Source: JABDBK01 sp964453575 (lineage in GTDB: Bacteria > Pseudomonadota > Gammaproteobacteria > DSM-16500). Taken from it: a DNA stretch of 15,913 bases. Below, one piece after another: positions 14,470 to 15,913 of the stretch. Location of the stretch: the NCBI GenBank assembly GCA_964453575.1, contig CAYVRW010000053.1, positions 1 to 15,913 on the forward strand, in the 5' to 3' direction. Positions within the stretch are counted from its first letter, which is position 1. Each line of letters begins with the position of its first letter. Made by a program: the position numbers and the translations under genes. The notes under the pieces are model-generated. The model searched no databases. It was not told the origin of the DNA and saw only the letters and a list, made by a program, of their open reading frames with translations.

Positions 14470-15741
14470 TTATTCCTTTTTTATTAACCATTTCCATAGA
14501 GGTATAACTTCGATTGTAATCATCTTTTGATCTTCTTCATATTGCAATAAATCATCGTCGTTTTCAGTGATAATGATGCCGCGGTCCAGGTTGAATGTTT
14601 TTAAAGCTTCAAGCAAGCCCGTTATTTCCCTTTGTTTTGTTTCGGATGATTGCAAAGATTGCGTTACCTGAATGGCCAGCACAATATGATGTTCTTTTTT
14701 AATAATAAAATCGCATTCATTTTTTTCTTGATAAAAATAGACAGTTTGATTGCGCCTTAGTAATTCAAGATAAACAATATTTTCTAACATTCTTCCACGG
14801 TCTTCGCTCATACGAAAACCAACTTTTCTTGCTAGAGCAGGGTCTATCCAATAAATCTTCTTAGCATATCCAAATTGTTTTTTAAGAGATGGAGAATATC
14901 TGTTTACAATGAAACATAAAAAACTGTTTTGAAAATAGTGGCAGTATTCTGCAACAGTATTGCTATTACTTAAACCCATTAACTTACGCAAGGCATTGAA
15001 TGTAATATTTTTAGCAATGTTGCTAGCCAGAAAATTCAGCAAAGAACGAATGATATGCTCATTAGGTAATTTATAGCGAACGATAATATCTTTGTAGACA
15101 ATATTTTCAAATAAAGTATGTAAATAGTCACTAGATCGATATTTTATATATTCTGGTAAGCCACCTTGCTCAAGATATTCCGAAAATAAACCACGCATTT
15201 GCGCGTTTTCACTTGATGTGGGTTGAAAAGGCAGTGAATCTGGCGCCTTATCACGAATGTATTCGATAAATCCATAAGGATACATAGTTATTGATACATA
15301 ACGTCCGGTTAAGCGTGTACCTAATTCACGGCTAAACATGACAGCGTTGGAGCCAGTGATATAAACCTTGTTGCCATGATCATGCAACCGTCGAATAAAA
15401 CGTTCCCAATCGGGGATCAATTGAATTTCATCGAAAAAAAAGGTGGCTTGCTTGCCATACATTTCAATGAGTAATTCATACAATACCTGGAAATCTTCCA
15501 AAGAAAAATCGACCAAACGATCATCGTCAAAATTGAAATAATAATCAGCTTCGCTAGATTGTTGACGAATCCAGTGTAGAACGGTTGATTTCCCACAACG
15601 ACGTACGCCCATAATAATAACTACAAATGAGGTGGCCATTACTTCGGTAACCTGGGGTAGTATTTCACGCGATACAAAGCCTTTGGGTAATCCCAGCGAG
15701 TGTTGTTCAATAATAACTTGGCGTAATAGATCTCTATTCAT
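14470..15741 (-). CDS. AAA_14 / DUF4143 ATPase
   Basis: 423 residues, full length for this family of single-gene P-loop ATPases scattered in bacteria and archaea. Walker A is GVRRCGKST (45-53), Walker B FFFDEIQLIPDWE (101-113), a sensor-like YITGSNA at 127-133. The DUF4143 part begins with EYLEQGGLPEYI (188-199) and carries GRMLENIVYLELLRR (316-330) and ECDFIIKK (342-349) followed by AIQVTQSL, the decayed nuclease-like fold seen in these proteins. The cellular role of the family is not settled; defence or mobile-element links have been suggested. It has no obvious DNA-binding HTH at its N-terminus. An AGAGA precedes the ATG. Its promoter lies within a long inverted repeat, so expression is probably controlled by a DNA-binding protein or by DNA structure. 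Confidence 0.9.
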   Translation of the reverse strand: MNRDLLRQVIIEQHSLGLPKGFVSREILPQVTEVMATSFVVIIMGVRRCGKSTVLHWIRQQSSEADYYFNFDDDRLVDFSLEDFQVLYELLIEMYGKQATFFFDEIQLIPDWERFIRRLHDHGNKVYITGSNAVMFSRELGTRLTGRYVSITMYPYGFIEYIRDKAPDSLPFQPTSSENAQMRGLFSEYLEQGGLPEYIKYRSSDYLHTLFENIVYKDIIVRYKLPNEHIIRSLLNFLASNIAKNITFNALRKLMGLSNSNTVAEYCHYFQNSFLCFIVNRYSPSLKKQFGYAKKIYWIDPALARKVGFRMSEDRGRMLENIVYLELLRRNQTVYFYQEKNECDFIIKKEHHIVLAIQVTQSLQSSETKQREITGLLEALKTFNLDRGIIITENDDDLLQYEEDQKMITIEVIPLWKWLIKKE

Positions 15742-15747
15742 ATAAAA

Positions 15748-15801
15748 TCTCTAATTGGTAATTAGTATTTTATATGATATTTACTAATTGTCAATTAGAG
15801 A
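15748..15801. repeat. Long inverted repeat over the ATPase promoter
   Basis: Twenty-base arms at 15748-15767 and 15782-15801 pair at 18 of 20 positions around a 14-base spacer. Each arm is itself a dyad, CTAATT-N3-AATTAG, so the element may be read as two identical operator sites. It starts seven bases before the ATPase start codon. Confidence 0.75.
15767..15794 (-). promoter_or_regulatory. Sigma-70 promoter of the ATPase gene
   Basis: On the minus strand a perfect TTGACA (15789-15794), a 16-base spacer, and TAAAAT (15767-15772). The -35 lies in the centre of the right dyad, where the two arms differ, and the -10 abuts the left arm. Protein bound at both dyads would block RNA polymerase. Confidence 0.6.
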
Positions 15802-15913
15802 AAATTGGATAAATGAGAAAATTATATATATTCAATAAGTTAGATAATGATCACAAGACCAGCGATTCCCGCTAAAGAAGGTTAGCTATTCATTTTTACG
15901 CTCCAAACAGCAC

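Noticed and set aside
14692..14720. PD-(D/E)xK nuclease site in the DUF4143 part of the ATPase
   Set aside because: ECDFIIKK is present but the later E-x-K is replaced by IQVT, so an active nuclease is not supported.
15802..15913. Possible gene fragment at the right edge
   Set aside because: No open frame with protein-like content or similarity could be recognised in 112 bases.

Overview
The window is AT-rich, densely packed DNA from a bacterial chromosome. The housekeeping genes (TrmJ and SuhB in divergent orientation, an IscS-type cysteine desulfurase, a YfcG-like GST) are most like gammaproteobacterial ones. AT-richness, helical-repeat/LRR proteins that resemble secreted effectors, and an effector-like membrane protein suggest a host-associated or intracellular lineage such as the Legionellales (Legionella/Coxiella/Aquicella type). 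That placement is an inference from protein flavour. There is no rRNA or other marker to test it.

Left part (1-6550), accessory: two paralogous helical-repeat proteins (139-1185 and 3770-5452) lie in direct orientation on either side of a 747-residue MMPL/RND exporter (1336-3579). The second paralogue also carries an N-terminal helical part and a leucine-rich-repeat domain. Both genes share a near-identical upstream segment and the same N-terminal peptide. A short segment found between the exporter and the second paralogue recurs at the 3' end of the second paralogue, where it overlaps a convergent gene for an unrecognised protein with a glycine-rich membrane hairpin (5388-6548, minus).

Middle part (6590-12140): a YbaK/ProX-type aminoacyl-tRNA deacylase (minus), a short ORF that looks like the N-terminal half of a DNA-binding regulator (plus), an IscS-type cysteine desulfurase with a short C-terminus (minus), then a probable surface-glycan cassette. 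The cassette has a GtrA-family flippase-like protein (plus) facing two tandem, translationally coupled, paralogous GT-C-like membrane glycosyltransferases (minus).

Right part (12144-15913): a YfcG-like GST (plus) converges on trmJ (minus) across a GC-rich multi-hairpin terminator. trmJ is divergent from suhB (plus). suhB converges on an AAA_14/DUF4143 ATPase (minus) whose promoter sits inside a 20-base-arm inverted repeat. The last 112 bases (15802-15913) and the short gaps at 1-138, 1186-1335 and 3580-3769 hold no gene I can support. I saw no tRNA, rRNA, CRISPR array or complete insertion sequence.
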